Origin: Bradyrhizobium nitroreducens
GTDB lineage: Bacteria; Pseudomonadota; Alphaproteobacteria; Rhizobiales; Xanthobacteraceae
Assembly (NCBI RefSeq): GCF_002776695.1
Contig: NZ_LFJC01000003.1
Span: forward strand, 937,746 to 1,001,745
Reading direction: 5' to 3'
DNA: 64,000 nt
Shown piece by piece: positions 1 to 9,330 of the stretch. Within the stretch, counting starts at the first letter, position 1, and each line of letters begins with the position of its first letter. The notes under the pieces were generated by a model that was not told the origin of the DNA, did no database searches, and saw only the letters and a list, made by a program, of their open reading frames with translations. Position numbers and translations under genes: made by a program.

Positions 1-8
1 CAACATTG

Positions 9-1100
9 CTAATATCCCGCCCGCGTCTTGCCGTAGCCTGCCGGCGCCGTCGCGTTGGCGTCGAGCAGCCAGCGGGCGCGGGGCTGGGCCTCCATCGTGT
101 CGGTCATACCGAGCGCAAGGCGCTCGGCGCCAGCCCAGGCGATCATCGCGCCATTGTCGGTGCAGAGCGCCGGCGGCGGCATGATCAATTGCGTTCCAGC
201 CTGCCTTGCGACGTCATCGAGGGCGCCGCGGATCGCCTGATTGGCGGCGACGCCGCCGGCCGCGACCAGGGCGCGCGGCGCGCCGAACCATTCGCGGAAC
301 AGCCTGAGGCCGACGCTCAACCGGTCGGCGGTCGAATCGAGCACGGCGGCCTGGAAGCTCGCGCAGAGATCACTGATGTCCTGCGGCGTGATCTCGGCCA
401 GCCGGCTCGCCTCGGTACGAACCGCCGTCTTCAATCCCGACAGCGAGAAATTGGCATCGGGACGCCCCTGCATCGGCCGCGGAAACGCAAAGCGCGTGGC
501 ATCGCCGCTTGCCGCCGCGCGCTCGACCTGCGGTCCGCCGGGATATGGCAGGCCAAGCATCTTCGCGACCTTGTCGAAGGCCTCGCCGATCGCGTCGTCG
601 ACGGTGGTGCCGAGCCGCACATACTGGCCGACGCCGGTGACTGCGACGATCTGGGTATGGCCGCCGGAGGCGAGAAACAGGCAATAGGGAAACTCGATTC
701 CGTCGGTGAGGCGCGGCGTCAGCGCATGCGCCTCCAGATGGTTGACCGCGACCAGCGGCGTGTCGTGCACCATCGCGATCGCCTTCGCGGTGGTGAGCCC
801 GACGATGACGCCGCCGATCAGGCCCGGCCCGGCGGCGGCCGCAACGCCGCCGAGGTCGCCGAAGCCGATGCCGGCCTCGCGCATGGCGCGATCGACGATG
901 CCGTCGAGCAGATCGACATGGGCGCGGGCGGCAATCTCAGGCACCACGCCGCCGAAGCGGGCGTGTTCCTCGACCTGCGACCGCACGATGTTGGACAGGA
1001 TCTTGCCGCGGCCGTCGTCCGCGCGCTCGATCACGGCCGCGGCGGTCTCGTCGCAGGTTGTTTCGATGCCCAGCACCAGCATTGGCGAATTGTTATCCAA
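9..1100 (-). CDS. tsaD: tRNA N6-adenosine threonylcarbamoyltransferase TsaD
   Basis: Transfers the threonylcarbamoyl group from threonylcarbamoyl-AMP to A37 of tRNAs that read ANN codons; cytoplasmic, working with TsaB and TsaE. The 363-residue length is normal. The Kae1/TsaD metal-binding motif HLEAH is at residues 121-125, the start GIETTCDET at 11-19, the ASGGHTQ loop near 144-150, SLSGLKTAV mid-protein, and [12 protein letters not shown] near the C-terminus. It reads divergently from hemD. The start taken is a TTG with an AAGGG-like ribosome site; an in-frame ATG at 1082 is an alternative. Identification is firm; only the start is open. Confidence 0.96.
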   Translation of the reverse strand: MDNNSPMLVLGIETTCDETAAAVIERADDGRGKILSNIVRSQVEEHARFGGVVPEIAARAHVDLLDGIVDRAMREAGIGFGDLGGVAAAAGPGLIGGVIVGLTTAKAIAMVHDTPLVAVNHLEAHALTPRLTDGIEFPYCLFLASGGHTQIVAVTGVGQYVRLGTTVDDAIGEAFDKVAKMLGLPYPGGPQVERAAASGDATRFAFPRPMQGRPDANFSLSGLKTAVRTEASRLAEITPQDISDLCASFQAAVLDSTADRLSVGLRLFREWFGAPRALVAAGGVAANQAIRGALDDVARQAGTQLIMPPPALCTDNGAMIAWAGAERLALGMTDTMEAQPRARWLLDANATAPAGYGKTRAGY

Positions 1101-1231
1101 TTTGCGCCCTTGCGCTCATCCGGAAAGCGGAGTTCTGGTACGTCCGGTAGCATTCCGGGGCCAGATTGCGCAATCGTCACGCGCAGCCATCCCAGTGATG
1201 CGTCGCCGCCAATTGGTTCGGAACACGAGCG

Positions 1232-1978
1232 ATGTCCATTCTTGTCACACGGCCGCATCCCGACAATGAGGCGACGGCGGAAAATCTGCGCGCGCGGGGG
1301 CATACGGTGATGCTTGCGCCGGCTCTCAAGTTCGAGCCGGTCGCCCTCCGTGACGAAAGTGAAGCCCCCTATGCCGCTGTCATTGTCACGTCGGCCAACG
1401 CGATCCGTGCCGTCGCACCGCAATTGCGGGATCTTGGTCTGCTGGAGCTGCCGTTGTTTGCGGTCGGCGAGCATACGGCCGCTGCTGCCCGCGACGCCGG
1501 CTTCGCCCAGGTGATCGTTGCCGGCGGCGATGCCGCGTCCTTGCGCGACAGAGTGGTGCAGAGCGCACGCGACAAGGTGCTGAAGAAGAAAAGCACGCTG
1601 CTGTATCTTGCGGGCGCGGATCTGTCGCGCGACCTCGGCGGCGAGCTTGGTGCGGACGGCTTCACCGTGATCACGCAGACGACCTATCGCATGGCACCGG
1701 TCAAGCATCTGCCGCGCGAAGTCTGCGAGGGCTTTGCCGCCCACGGGGTCGAGGCGGTGCTGCACTACTCCCGGCGCAGCGCCCGCGCGTTCCTGGATGC
1801 GGCGCGGGACGAAGGCGTCGAAATCTCGGCGCTGGCCATCCCGCAATGCTGCCTGTCCGAGGCGGTGGCGGACGCGCTGCGCGAGGCCGGCGCGTCGCAG
1901 GTTCTGGTTGCCGCGACACCGGACGAAAATGCCTTATTTGCCACCTTGGAGCGTGCTTTGCGGACCCGTTTGGCGTAA
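1232..1978 (+). CDS. hemD: Uroporphyrinogen-III synthase HemD
   Basis: Cyclises hydroxymethylbilane to uroporphyrinogen III in tetrapyrrole synthesis. The 248-residue protein opens with the HemD-type signature TRPHPDNEATA and carries VIVTSANAIRA near residues 50-60, the conserved region following the first strand-helix unit. The family has few invariant catalytic residues, so the call rests on overall pattern, length and context. It is first in a plus-strand set with a mitofilin-like gene and hemY, an arrangement common in alphaproteobacteria. hemC, often just upstream of hemD in related genomes, is not in the 130-base gap to tsaD. Confidence 0.9.
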   Translation: MSILVTRPHPDNEATAENLRARGHTVMLAPALKFEPVALRDESEAPYAAVIVTSANAIRAVAPQLRDLGLLELPLFAVGEHTAAAARDAGFAQVIVAGGDAASLRDRVVQSARDKVLKKKSTLLYLAGADLSRDLGGELGADGFTVITQTTYRMAPVKHLPREVCEGFAAHGVEAVLHYSRRSARAFLDAARDEGVEISALAIPQCCLSEAVADALREAGASQVLVAATPDENALFATLERALRTRLA

Positions 1979-2038
1979 GAGGTCGGGCCGAATCCGACGT
2001 AATTGAGTCCCGGTATGGAAGTGTAAGGAACCGTCACG

Positions 2039-3232
2039 ATGGCCGACGACAAGCCTGAAGACGCAGGATTGGCGCCCGACGCTGGTCGTGCCAAGCGCAC
2101 TCCGCCCACCATCGACCTCGAAGCCACCGAAGTTTCGACCCAGCCGCAGGAGCCGGCGGTCGAGCCCGAGGCCCCGCCTGCGCCGGAGCACGCCGAGCCC
2201 GAGCAGGCCAAATCCGACCAGGTTGACGCAGAGCCGGAGCGCATCGAAGCGCAGGCTCCCGCGTCGTCGATTTCGCCCTGGGTCGTCGCGCCGTTCTCCG
2301 GCGCTGTCGCCGCGGCGGTCGTGATCGCAGTCGGCTGGATGCTGGGCTGGCCCGCCGTGCAGGCGCCGCCCGCCGCGCCGGAGGTCACGAGCGCCACGGT
2401 CGATGCGCTGAGCGGCCGCGTCACCGCGGTCGAAGCCAGGGCCGGCAAGCCCGTCGCCGATCCCGCCATGGCGGCACGGATCGACGCGCTGGAGAAGTCC
2501 GCAACCGGCTTGCGCAGCGACATCGCGAATCTGCGCGCGCAATTCGACAAGACCGCGAGCGCATTGAACGATGCGAAGTCGGCGCCTGCCGCGGCCGTCC
2601 CGGGCCTTGCCGCTCTCAACGATCGCATCGCGCAGCTCGAGCGCGCCAGCAAGACGGAGCGGGCCGAGCTCGCGCAGCAGGGCGAGAAGATCGCCGATAA
2701 CAAGGCGATGGATGACAAGCCGTTGCGCTTCGTGGTGGCGGCCGCCTTGCTCGACGTCGCCGTTCGTCATGGCGACCCTTACCAGTCGCAGCTGGCCGCA
2801 GCGCGTTCGCTCGCCGCCAAGCCTGACATGCTGAAGCCGCTCGATGCGTTTGCATCGTCGGGCATCCCGACCCCGGTCGCGCTGAGTCGCGAGCTGCTCA
2901 ACATCGTTCCGAAATTGTCGCCGCCAGCGGAGGCCCCCGCCGCGAATGCCGGCATCGTCGAACGCCTCCAGGCCGGTGCGTCGAAACTCGTTCGCATCGA
3001 GCGCACCGACGGCGTCGGCAACGATCGCGGCGCCATCGTCGCGCGGGTGACGGCGGCGGCGCTCCGCAACGATTTCGTGGAAGCGCGGCGCGAGCTCAAG
3101 ACGCTGCCGGAGGCCGATCGCGTGCCGGCGCAGGCCTGGCTCGACAAGGCCGAGGCCCGCGACGCTGCGCTCGCCGCCTCTCGCAAATTCGCCGACGATG
3201 CCATGGCGGATCTCGCCAAATCTGCTCGATAA
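2039..3232 (+). CDS. Mic60/mitofilin-like inner-membrane protein
   Basis: A 397-residue inner-membrane protein. An acidic, Pro/Glu-rich cytoplasmic N-terminus (about 1-75) precedes one transmembrane helix at about 80-104, a periplasmic coiled-coil-like stretch (about 120-225, with heptad runs such as RIAQLERASK), and a helical C-terminal domain. This is the architecture of the alphaproteobacterial homologue of mitochondrial Mic60, a membrane-bending MICOS core protein, whose bacterial gene is known to sit beside hem genes. That context is met here between hemD and hemY. A good ribosome site (AAGGA) precedes the ATG. The orthology is inferred from architecture and context rather than an alignment. 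Confidence 0.8.
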   Translation: MADDKPEDAGLAPDAGRAKRTPPTIDLEATEVSTQPQEPAVEPEAPPAPEHAEPEQAKSDQVDAEPERIEAQAPASSISPWVVAPFSGAVAAAVVIAVGWMLGWPAVQAPPAAPEVTSATVDALSGRVTAVEARAGKPVADPAMAARIDALEKSATGLRSDIANLRAQFDKTASALNDAKSAPAAAVPGLAALNDRIAQLERASKTERAELAQQGEKIADNKAMDDKPLRFVVAAALLDVAVRHGDPYQSQLAAARSLAAKPDMLKPLDAFASSGIPTPVALSRELLNIVPKLSPPAEAPAANAGIVERLQAGASKLVRIERTDGVGNDRGAIVARVTAAALRNDFVEARRELKTLPEADRVPAQAWLDKAEARDAALAASRKFADDAMADLAKSAR

Positions 3233-3268
3233 GATTCGCGCAACAATCGGCGCGTAATAGGGATCGCC

Positions 3269-5005
3269 ATGCTTCGCATCGTCTTCTTCCTCGTCCTGAT
3301 CGCGCTGGCGGCGGCCGGCGCGGCCTGGGTTGCCGACCAGCCGGGCGATCTCGTCCTGACTGCGGGCAGTTTCCGCGTCTCGACGACGCTTCCCCGATTC
3401 GTGTTCTTGCTTGGGCTCTTTGCCGCCGCCGTCGTGCTGGTCTGGAGCATCGTGACGACGATCTGGCGCACGCCTGGGCGCATGCGGCGCCGCCGCCACG
3501 AGAAGCGTCACGCGCGGGGGCGCCACGCCATCACCCACGGCCTGCTCGCGATCGGTCACGGCGACACCGCGCTCGCCCGCCGTCACGCCGAGGCGGCGCG
3601 GCGGCATGCACCGAATGATCCGCTCGCACTGCTCCTGCATGCGCAATCGGCGCAGCTCGAAGGCAATCGCGACGAGGCGCAGCGCGTCTTCCGCGCCATG
3701 GCCGAACGCGAGGACACGCGCCTGCTCGGCCTGCGCGGCCTGTTCATCGAGGCGCAGCGCGCCGATGATGCCGTCGGCGCCGTGATGATCGCGGAGGAGG
3801 CGATCAAGCTGTCGCCGTCCTCGACCTGGGCCTCCCATGCGGTACTCGGCTTCCGCTGCGCACGCGGCGACTGGAGCGGGGCGCTGGCGATTCTCGATTC
3901 GAACCTGTCCGCCGGCCTGATCGACAAGCCGGCCTATCGCCGCCAGCGCGGCGTGCTGCTCGCGGCGCGCGCGCTGGAATTGGAGACCATGGACCGCGAC
4001 GTCGCGCGCGAGAGCGTGATGGAAGCCATCAAGCTCGCGCCGACCCTGGTGCCGGCGGCGGTGCTCGCCGCAAAATTCGAGAGCGAGGCGCATCAGGTGC
4101 GCCGTGCCATGAAGCTGGTCGAGGCCGCCTGGCTCGCCAACCCGCATCCCGATCTCGCGGAGGCCTATGCCCATGTGAAGCTCGGCGATTCCGCGCGGCA
4201 GCGCCTGCAGCGCGTCGAGACGCTTGCGGCGAAGATTTCGGCCGACAAGCCGGGCCATGTCGAGGGCCAGCTCGCGATCGCGCGCGCCGCGATCGATGCC
4301 TCCGAATTCGCCCGCGCGCGCGAGGTGCTGGCGCCCTACGTCAACGATCCGACCCAGCGCGTGGCGCTGCTGATGGCCGAGATCGAGCGCGCCGAGCATG
4401 GCGATAGCGGCCGTGCCCGCGCCTGGACCCTGCGCGCGGTGCGCGCCCGCCACGATCCGGCCTGGACGGCGGACGGTTATGTCAGCGACCGCTGGCGCCC
4501 GGTTTCCCCGGTCACCGGCCGCCTCGACGCCTTCCAGTGGCAGACGCCGGTCGCGAGCCTGCCCTCGGGCAGGGGCACCACGATCGAATCCTCCGCCTTC
4601 GAGGAAGCCATGCTGGCGGCGCCGCCGCCGAAGCGCGTGACGGTCGCTCCCAGCGAAGGTCCGGCGGAACCGCCCGTGGCGGCACCAGCCCCAGCCCCGG
4701 CCGCTCAGGACAATTCGCCCCCGAGCGCCATGGAAGAGCCCGCCGTTGTGACCGCCGAACCGGTCCAACCGGCTCCCGAGCCCGCCGAATCATCGCCTCC
4801 GGCGGCAACACCGGTGTTCCGGACCCGCGCCGACCTCGCCAAGCCCGCGCTGGCGCCGATTCCCGCGGTCATCCCGATTGTTCGGGCTCCCGACGATCCC
4901 GGGATCGATGACGAGGGCCCGAGCGATGAATTTACGGAACAAATCGGCACCCCCAAGGCCCAGGCCGGCGGCTGGCGCGGGTTCTGGTCGCGCTGGGGCG
5001 CGTGA
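3269..5005 (+). CDS. hemY: HemY-family TPR membrane protein
   Basis: A HemY_N-domain protein (not protoporphyrinogen oxidase) of 578 residues. Two N-terminal membrane helices (about 1-22 and 43-65) are followed by tetratricopeptide-type helical repeats (about 80-430) and a Pro/Ala/Glu-rich C-terminal tail (about 440-578). Family members are associated with late heme synthesis in the inner membrane, with an unclear biochemical role. Lies 36 bases after the Mic60-like gene, so probably co-transcribed with hemD. The disordered tail makes it longer than enterobacterial HemY of about 400 residues; longer versions are usual in Rhizobiales. Confidence 0.88.
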   Translation: MLRIVFFLVLIALAAAGAAWVADQPGDLVLTAGSFRVSTTLPRFVFLLGLFAAAVVLVWSIVTTIWRTPGRMRRRRHEKRHARGRHAITHGLLAIGHGDTALARRHAEAARRHAPNDPLALLLHAQSAQLEGNRDEAQRVFRAMAEREDTRLLGLRGLFIEAQRADDAVGAVMIAEEAIKLSPSSTWASHAVLGFRCARGDWSGALAILDSNLSAGLIDKPAYRRQRGVLLAARALELETMDRDVARESVMEAIKLAPTLVPAAVLAAKFESEAHQVRRAMKLVEAAWLANPHPDLAEAYAHVKLGDSARQRLQRVETLAAKISADKPGHVEGQLAIARAAIDASEFARAREVLAPYVNDPTQRVALLMAEIERAEHGDSGRARAWTLRAVRARHDPAWTADGYVSDRWRPVSPVTGRLDAFQWQTPVASLPSGRGTTIESSAFEEAMLAAPPPKRVTVAPSEGPAEPPVAAPAPAPAAQDNSPPSAMEEPAVVTAEPVQPAPEPAESSPPAATPVFRTRADLAKPALAPIPAVIPIVRAPDDPGIDDEGPSDEFTEQIGTPKAQAGGWRGFWSRWGA

Positions 5006-5102
5006 GCCGCATTTCGAACCCGGCTTGTCCTTGCCAATTCGGGCCATGCCCGATATCAGGAGCGCGCGTATCGGGGTCGGCATCAGGCTCCGGGCAGGGT
5101 TC

Positions 5103-5178
5103 GCCGCAATAGCTCAGTCGGTAGAGCACGTCATTCGTAATGACGGGGTCGGGGGTTCGAATCCCTCTTGCGGCACCA
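5103..5178 (+). tRNA. tRNA-Thr(CGT), CCA encoded
   Basis: A full cloverleaf can be folded by eye: acceptor GCCGCAA pairs with TTGCGGC, D arm GCTC/GAGC, anticodon stem CGTCA/TGACG around loop TTCGTAA (anticodon CGT, reads ACG, threonine), T arm GGGGG-TTCGAAT-CCCTC, then A and an encoded CCA. The length is 76 bases. It lies just after hemY and before a membrane-protein gene whose open frame could extend back into the tRNA but cannot really start there. Confidence 0.97.
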
Positions 5179-5281
5179 GCGCCTCGATTTTCCCGGTCCT
5201 CACACGCCTGCGGTCTTCTCACTGAGGCCGGCTCGCGCGTTGCGCTCCGCCCTTGTGTCACTACGATGCGCTGCCGATGAA

Positions 5282-6952
5282 ATGCGCGCGACGGGGCAAG
5301 TGCTGGGTACGGAGACGAGGGGCAGAACGGATTGGGGCGCATGGCTGCGGATCGCCGGCCTCGTGATTCTCGCCTCAGGCATCACCGCCGTCGTCGCCTC
5401 CAGATCGCTCGACGCCTCGCGGCTGCACGGGCGGCTATCCGTTCCTCCGCTTTATGACGACGTCTCCTATTTCGGCGACGCCGTCAGGTGGGTGAATGCC
5501 TTTGGAAGTCGCGGCGTCGCCGGCAGCATCTCGGACTTGCTGCATCACCATGCGCCGTTTTCGACTCTGGTGGCGGCCACTGGTTTTTGGTTGTTTCCCG
5601 AAACTTATGTCGGTCCTTATCTCGTTCATGCCGCGATCGTCTTCGGCTTCCTGATCGGGATCGTCTGGCTCGTTCGACGACGGCCGGTTCTCGAGATCGC
5701 ATCGTGTCTGGTCGCGGCGGCTTGCGTGCCTGTGCTGTGGCACACGGTCACCGAGGCACGTCCCGATTTGCCCTCGGGTCTTGCCGTCGGTCTTGCTGCG
5801 GGAGCCATCGTCTACCGCGGCGTGCTCCGGCGCAGCACTTGGTCGCTGGCTGGCCTCGGCGTTGCCTGCGCACTCGCCGCCAGCATCAAGCCGACATCGT
5901 TCCCGGCTGCGCTCGCTCTGCTCGGCAGCGCATTCGCGATCCGGCTGGTCGTCGATTGTATCCAGGCCGGCGGATTGCGCCCGTCGCTCCGGACTGCACT
6001 CAGCGTGCTCGTGTGGTTCGTGCTGCCGTTGATCGCGACCGCGGCCGTACTGATCGGACCCGCAATGGTCGAGACCGTCACCTACATCCTCCTGGTGTTT
6101 GTCAGCCAGCGCGATCTCTGGACGACGGGCGAAGGTTTCTGGGTTGGATTGTTACGCTTCTCGATCGGTGGAGAAGGACGGTTCGGTCTGCATTACTGGT
6201 TCGCCATCGGGACCGGCCTGATGCTGCTGCGTCTAGTGCTCGCGTCGATCTGCGGAAGCGCAGCGCTGCGCGATGCCCTTGTCCTGCTCGTGTCCGTGCT
6301 GATCGCCTATGCCATCCCCTCCGTCGCGGCGATCAAGACCTACTATTTCGGTGCGATGTTCTATGGCCTGTTCGTCGTCGCGATGGTCCTCAATGGGTGC
6401 GCCAGTGCGGCGCTCATCGAAGAGCTGCTCGCCCGCCTCGGCTTGAGCAACGAGATCCGCCGCTACCTCCTCACGGCGGGCCGGGTGCTGGCGCTTGCAT
6501 TTGTTCTCCAGCTCTTCCTCAGGCATGTCGTCGTCGGTCAGATCAGCACGGCGACGCCGCTGAGCGCGCAGCAGCAGGAGAGCATCCGCCTCGCGACCGA
6601 ACGGCTCTGGTCCCTGCTGCGCGAGATCAAGCCGCAAACGCCCGGCCCGCTTTATGTCGGCTTCTCCAGCCCTTATCCGGTGACGTCGGCGACCATCCAG
6701 CTCTACGCGGCGCGGGCGAAGATGAATCTCGTCATCCGCGACGAGCTGTTTTATCGGAGCGCGCAAGAAACGGGCGATGCGTTGTTGCGGTCGGAGATTC
6801 TGGTGCTCTCGAGTTCGATCCAGCACACGCTGGTCGGGCCGCGCGTTGGCGACGAGCTGATCGCCCGCATGGACGCGGAGAAGGGCCTCTGCCTGCTCGA
6901 CAGCATGAGCTTTCCGGACGTGAGCGTGCGGGTCTATCGACGCGGGTGTTGA
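5282..6952 (+). CDS. Polytopic membrane protein, possible GT-C type glycosyltransferase
   Basis: A 557-residue integral membrane protein with about ten hydrophobic segments (for example IAGLVILASGITAVVAS near the N-terminus) and a soluble C-terminal part of about 130 residues. Segments such as PPLYDDVSYFGDA after the first helix resemble the Asp-containing first periplasmic loop of GT-C glycosyltransferases (ArnT/GT39 type). This is only a resemblance. The open frame reaches back into tRNA-Thr, so the first internal ATG is taken as the start; no strong ribosome site is seen. It has no functionally linked neighbour. Confidence 0.65.
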   Translation: MRATGQVLGTETRGRTDWGAWLRIAGLVILASGITAVVASRSLDASRLHGRLSVPPLYDDVSYFGDAVRWVNAFGSRGVAGSISDLLHHHAPFSTLVAATGFWLFPETYVGPYLVHAAIVFGFLIGIVWLVRRRPVLEIASCLVAAACVPVLWHTVTEARPDLPSGLAVGLAAGAIVYRGVLRRSTWSLAGLGVACALAASIKPTSFPAALALLGSAFAIRLVVDCIQAGGLRPSLRTALSVLVWFVLPLIATAAVLIGPAMVETVTYILLVFVSQRDLWTTGEGFWVGLLRFSIGGEGRFGLHYWFAIGTGLMLLRLVLASICGSAALRDALVLLVSVLIAYAIPSVAAIKTYYFGAMFYGLFVVAMVLNGCASAALIEELLARLGLSNEIRRYLLTAGRVLALAFVLQLFLRHVVVGQISTATPLSAQQQESIRLATERLWSLLREIKPQTPGPLYVGFSSPYPVTSATIQLYAARAKMNLVIRDELFYRSAQETGDALLRSEILVLSSSIQHTLVGPRVGDELIARMDAEKGLCLLDSMSFPDVSVRVYRRGC

Positions 6953-7060
6953 CCGCGGCATGCCGGTTCGAAAATGTACCGCGCTTATGTGAGGCCAATC
7001 ACTTAATCTCCAGCACGGCGTCCGTAGTATCCCGAGCACGCAAACACGGGGAGATTTCAC

Positions 7061-7453
7061 ATGCGCAAGATCATTCTGGTTGCCGCCATGGTCCTGGTTT
7101 CCGCCTCTGCCCAGGCAGACGGCTCCCGCAGCCTGTCGCTGTCGGCGGCGGGTGCTCAGGCTCCCGCGCCACTGACCACGCCGACCTCGGCGACCACCTC
7201 CACGCCGCAGGCGAGCGAAGCTGTGCCGGCCACCGAGGCGCCGAAATATTCGGATCGTCCGCCGGCAGTGTCGCTCTCCGCGCCGGCCACTACGACCGCT
7301 CCGGCGGCGACCACGCCGCCGCCGACTCCGGCGCCGGTCGCGACAACCAGGCCCGCCAACAAAAAGACGGCGAGGGCGGACAAGCCGAGGTCCAAGCGCT
7401 GGACCGAGGGCCGCATCATCAGCGAGCTGCACCGCCACGGCATCTATTGGTAA
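7061..7453 (+). CDS. Secreted Ala/Thr/Pro-rich hypothetical protein
   Basis: A 130-residue protein with a clear signal peptide (MRKIILVAAMVLVSASAQA, cleavage after AQA near residue 19). A low-complexity Ala/Thr/Pro stretch (about 30-105) follows, then a short basic C-terminal part ending RIISELHRHGIYW that looks conserved rather than disordered. A good GGGGAG ribosome site lies upstream. No family recognised. The tail could be a small interaction motif. Predicted periplasmic or exported. Confidence 0.7.
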   Translation: MRKIILVAAMVLVSASAQADGSRSLSLSAAGAQAPAPLTTPTSATTSTPQASEAVPATEAPKYSDRPPAVSLSAPATTTAPAATTPPPTPAPVATTRPANKKTARADKPRSKRWTEGRIISELHRHGIYW

Positions 7454-7471
7454 GCGGCTCGCCAAAAGCAA

Positions 7472-7494
7472 ATGGCCGGGACAAGCCCGGCCAT
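7472..7494. terminator. Bidirectional hairpin terminator candidate
   Basis: A perfect 9-base stem ATGGCCGGG/CCCGGCCAT with a 5-base loop lies between two convergent genes ending at 7453 (plus) and 7527 (minus). There is no strong T tract, so termination is inferred from position and stem strength. Its stem resembles those of the hairpins at 49521 and 52032. Confidence 0.55.
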
Positions 7495-7526
7495 GACGCA
7501 AGAATTCTGGATCGAACCGATGGCGT

Positions 7527-8588
7527 TTACTGCGACACCGTCTGCACCACGCTCGAGATCGGACGCGTATTCGTGCTTGCTGTCGGCACCTTCATGTCCT
7601 TCATCAGCGCTTCGTCATACTCCGGCAGCGACTGCAGCGTCGTCTTGGCCTTCATCTGCACGACCTTGTAGCCACCGGCCTTGAGGCGCGCGAGCAGCGC
7701 CGGCAGCGCGATGCCGGTGTTCTTCTGGAAGTCGTGCATCAGGATGATGCCCTTGCCGAGCTTGTCGAGCCGCGTCATCACCGTCTCGATGATCTTCTCC
7801 GGCGTGGCGCCCTTGCGGAAGTCGAAGGAGTCGACGTCAGTCGAGAACATCGCGACGTTGCGGGTACCGAAATAGCTCACGATCGCCGGATTATGCTGAA
7901 GCTGCGGGAAGCGGAAGAACGGCGCAGGGTTGGCACCGAGCGCGAATTTCACCGCGCTGACGCCCTTCTCGACCTCGTCCTTGGCCATCTGTTCGGTCAT
8001 CTTCTTGCCGTTCAGATTGACGTGCGACCAGGTGTGCGTGCCGACCGTATGGCCCTGGGCCAGCACCTGGCGCAGGATTTCCGGATGATAGGTCGCATGC
8101 TTGCCGACCGAGAAGAACAGGCCCTTGGTGCATTCGTCAGCGAGCGCCTTCAGCACATTCGGCGTGTTCACCGGCCAGGGGCCGTCGTCGAAGGTCAGTA
8201 CGACCTCCTTGTCGGTGAGGAAGTCGAATTGCTTGAAATGATCGAAGCCGAAGCCGGGGCCGCCGGTGGTGTCGATCTCGACCACGCGGGAGACGCCCAG
8301 CGCATTCGGATTGGCGCAGGCCTGCTTCGGCTGGACCGGCATGACGGGAGCTGGCATGGGCGCGGGTGCCTGGGCAATCGCTGCCGGCTTCGCCGGGACC
8401 GTCGCGGTGGTCTCGACGTCATCCCTGGCGGCGAACTTCGCCGGTGCCGGCAATGGGTCGGCGGCACGGGCTGCAACTGTCTTGGGAGCGCCCTGGTCGG
8501 CGCGCGAGGAATAATAAAACCAACCGCCGGCGGCGATCACGACCGCCGCAAGGACACTGGCCAGCATCAGGCCCAACGCATTACGCAT
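7527..8588 (-). CDS. NodB-type polysaccharide deacetylase, membrane-anchored or secreted
   Basis: Carbohydrate esterase family 4 enzyme, 353 residues, predicted to act outside the cytoplasm. An N-terminal hydrophobic segment (about 5-27) acts as signal anchor, followed by an Ala/Pro-rich linker and the NodB domain. It has the metal and catalytic motifs TFDDG, the second histidine motif THTWSH, a FRFP segment and a late ILMHDF motif. The substrate (peptidoglycan, chitin-like or exopolysaccharide N-acetyl groups) cannot be told. The chosen ATG has a GGAAAGAG ribosome site, better than the ATG five codons upstream. Confidence 0.9.
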   Translation of the reverse strand: MRNALGLMLASVLAAVVIAAGGWFYYSSRADQGAPKTVAARAADPLPAPAKFAARDDVETTATVPAKPAAIAQAPAPMPAPVMPVQPKQACANPNALGVSRVVEIDTTGGPGFGFDHFKQFDFLTDKEVVLTFDDGPWPVNTPNVLKALADECTKGLFFSVGKHATYHPEILRQVLAQGHTVGTHTWSHVNLNGKKMTEQMAKDEVEKGVSAVKFALGANPAPFFRFPQLQHNPAIVSYFGTRNVAMFSTDVDSFDFRKGATPEKIIETVMTRLDKLGKGIILMHDFQKNTGIALPALLARLKAGGYKVVQMKAKTTLQSLPEYDEALMKDMKVPTASTNTRPISSVVQTVSQ

Positions 8589-8807
8589 CGCTACTCTTTC
8601 CAATTACGCAACCAAACCTGCGGAATTTCCCGCGCGACGAGCCATTAATGCGAAGTAACAGTTAACGTGACACCAACACGACGGCGGTTGTGGAGGAATT
8701 TCAGACAGCTGCGCCAAAGTGACCAAGGTCACAGTCGGGGCGCGGCACGTGATGGTCATCACAGTGGAAACTGTTTTGCTGGAGCATCGTAGTTCCCATC
8801 AACAACG

Positions 8808-8827
8808 GGCGCCGTTGCGACGGCGCC
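8808..8827 (+). promoter_or_regulatory. Leader hairpin upstream of a Cys-rich protein gene
   Basis: A perfect 8-base inverted repeat GGCGCCGT/ACGGCGCC with loop TGCG ends four bases before the GGGAGC ribosome site of the gene starting at 8842. It may modulate translation or mRNA stability; no known riboswitch fold is apparent. The rest of the stretch from 8604 to 8807 holds no gene that can be supported. Confidence 0.35.
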
Positions 8828-8841
8828 AATGGGAGCTTCAA

Positions 8842-9165
8842 ATGACCAAGTCGCTGAAAACCACGTCGCTGAACACCAAGTCCTTCTCTGCCAGGGTCCG
8901 CGACACCAGCCTGGCCCTCGGCTTCGCCGCCATCGTCTCGCTGGTCTCGACGACCTCGAGCTTCGCCTTCTCGGCCGAGGCGCAGCAGATGTGCACCGGC
9001 GATGCCTTCCGCCTGTGCTCGTCGGAAATCCCCAACATCCCGAAGATCACGGCGTGCATGATGAAGCATCGCTCGGATCTCAGCGCCGGCTGCCGCGCGG
9101 TGATGGACAAGGACCTCGCCAAGGGCGCCTCGCGCAAGGTCGCTGACGCCCAGGACAGTCAGTAA
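8842..9165 (+). CDS. Small secreted cysteine-rich-repeat protein (GLG1-like repeat)
   Basis: A 107-residue exported protein. A long signal-like N-terminus (hydrophobic about 18-40, ending SFAFS) precedes a domain with four cysteines spaced as in the cysteine-rich repeat first known from Golgi GLG1/FGFR-binding protein: CTGDAFRLC, then ACMMKHRSDLSAGC. Function unknown. The next gene but one small gap (9331-9546) carries the same repeat, so the two are probably paralogues. The ATG with a GGGAGC site was chosen over an upstream in-frame ATG that would remove the signal peptide. Confidence 0.75.
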   Translation: MTKSLKTTSLNTKSFSARVRDTSLALGFAAIVSLVSTTSSFAFSAEAQQMCTGDAFRLCSSEIPNIPKITACMMKHRSDLSAGCRAVMDKDLAKGASRKVADAQDSQ

Positions 9166-9208
9166 CGCGCAACGACATCGTTGCGTTGGTTAGCTCCCCT
9201 CGCGATGT

Positions 9209-9229
9209 GCCCCGGCCTTGTGCCGGGGC
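9209..9229. terminator. Hairpin, probable terminator
   Basis: A perfect 8-base stem GCCCCGGC/GCCGGGGC with loop CTTGT, 43 bases after the stop of the Cys-rich gene ending at 9165. No T tract. It could also be part of a short palindromic repeat. Confidence 0.45.
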
Positions 9230-9330
9230 CACGCGGCGGCACGCCTCCCGCTCGGCAATAAAGCCGTTGCAGGTGCGGGATCGTCGCACTAGCTTCCCCG
9301 CACATCTTTCCGGGTAAGAGGCATTATGCG

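Noticed and set aside
1934..4768. A 944-codon minus-strand open frame over the Mic60-like gene and hemY
   Set aside because: Overlaps two supported plus-strand genes, and its translation is low-complexity Arg/Gly-rich, typical of an antisense frame.
5168..5281. Start of the membrane-protein gene inside tRNA-Thr
   Set aside because: The extra residues would be translated from the tRNA; the first ATG after it gives a membrane-protein N-terminus.
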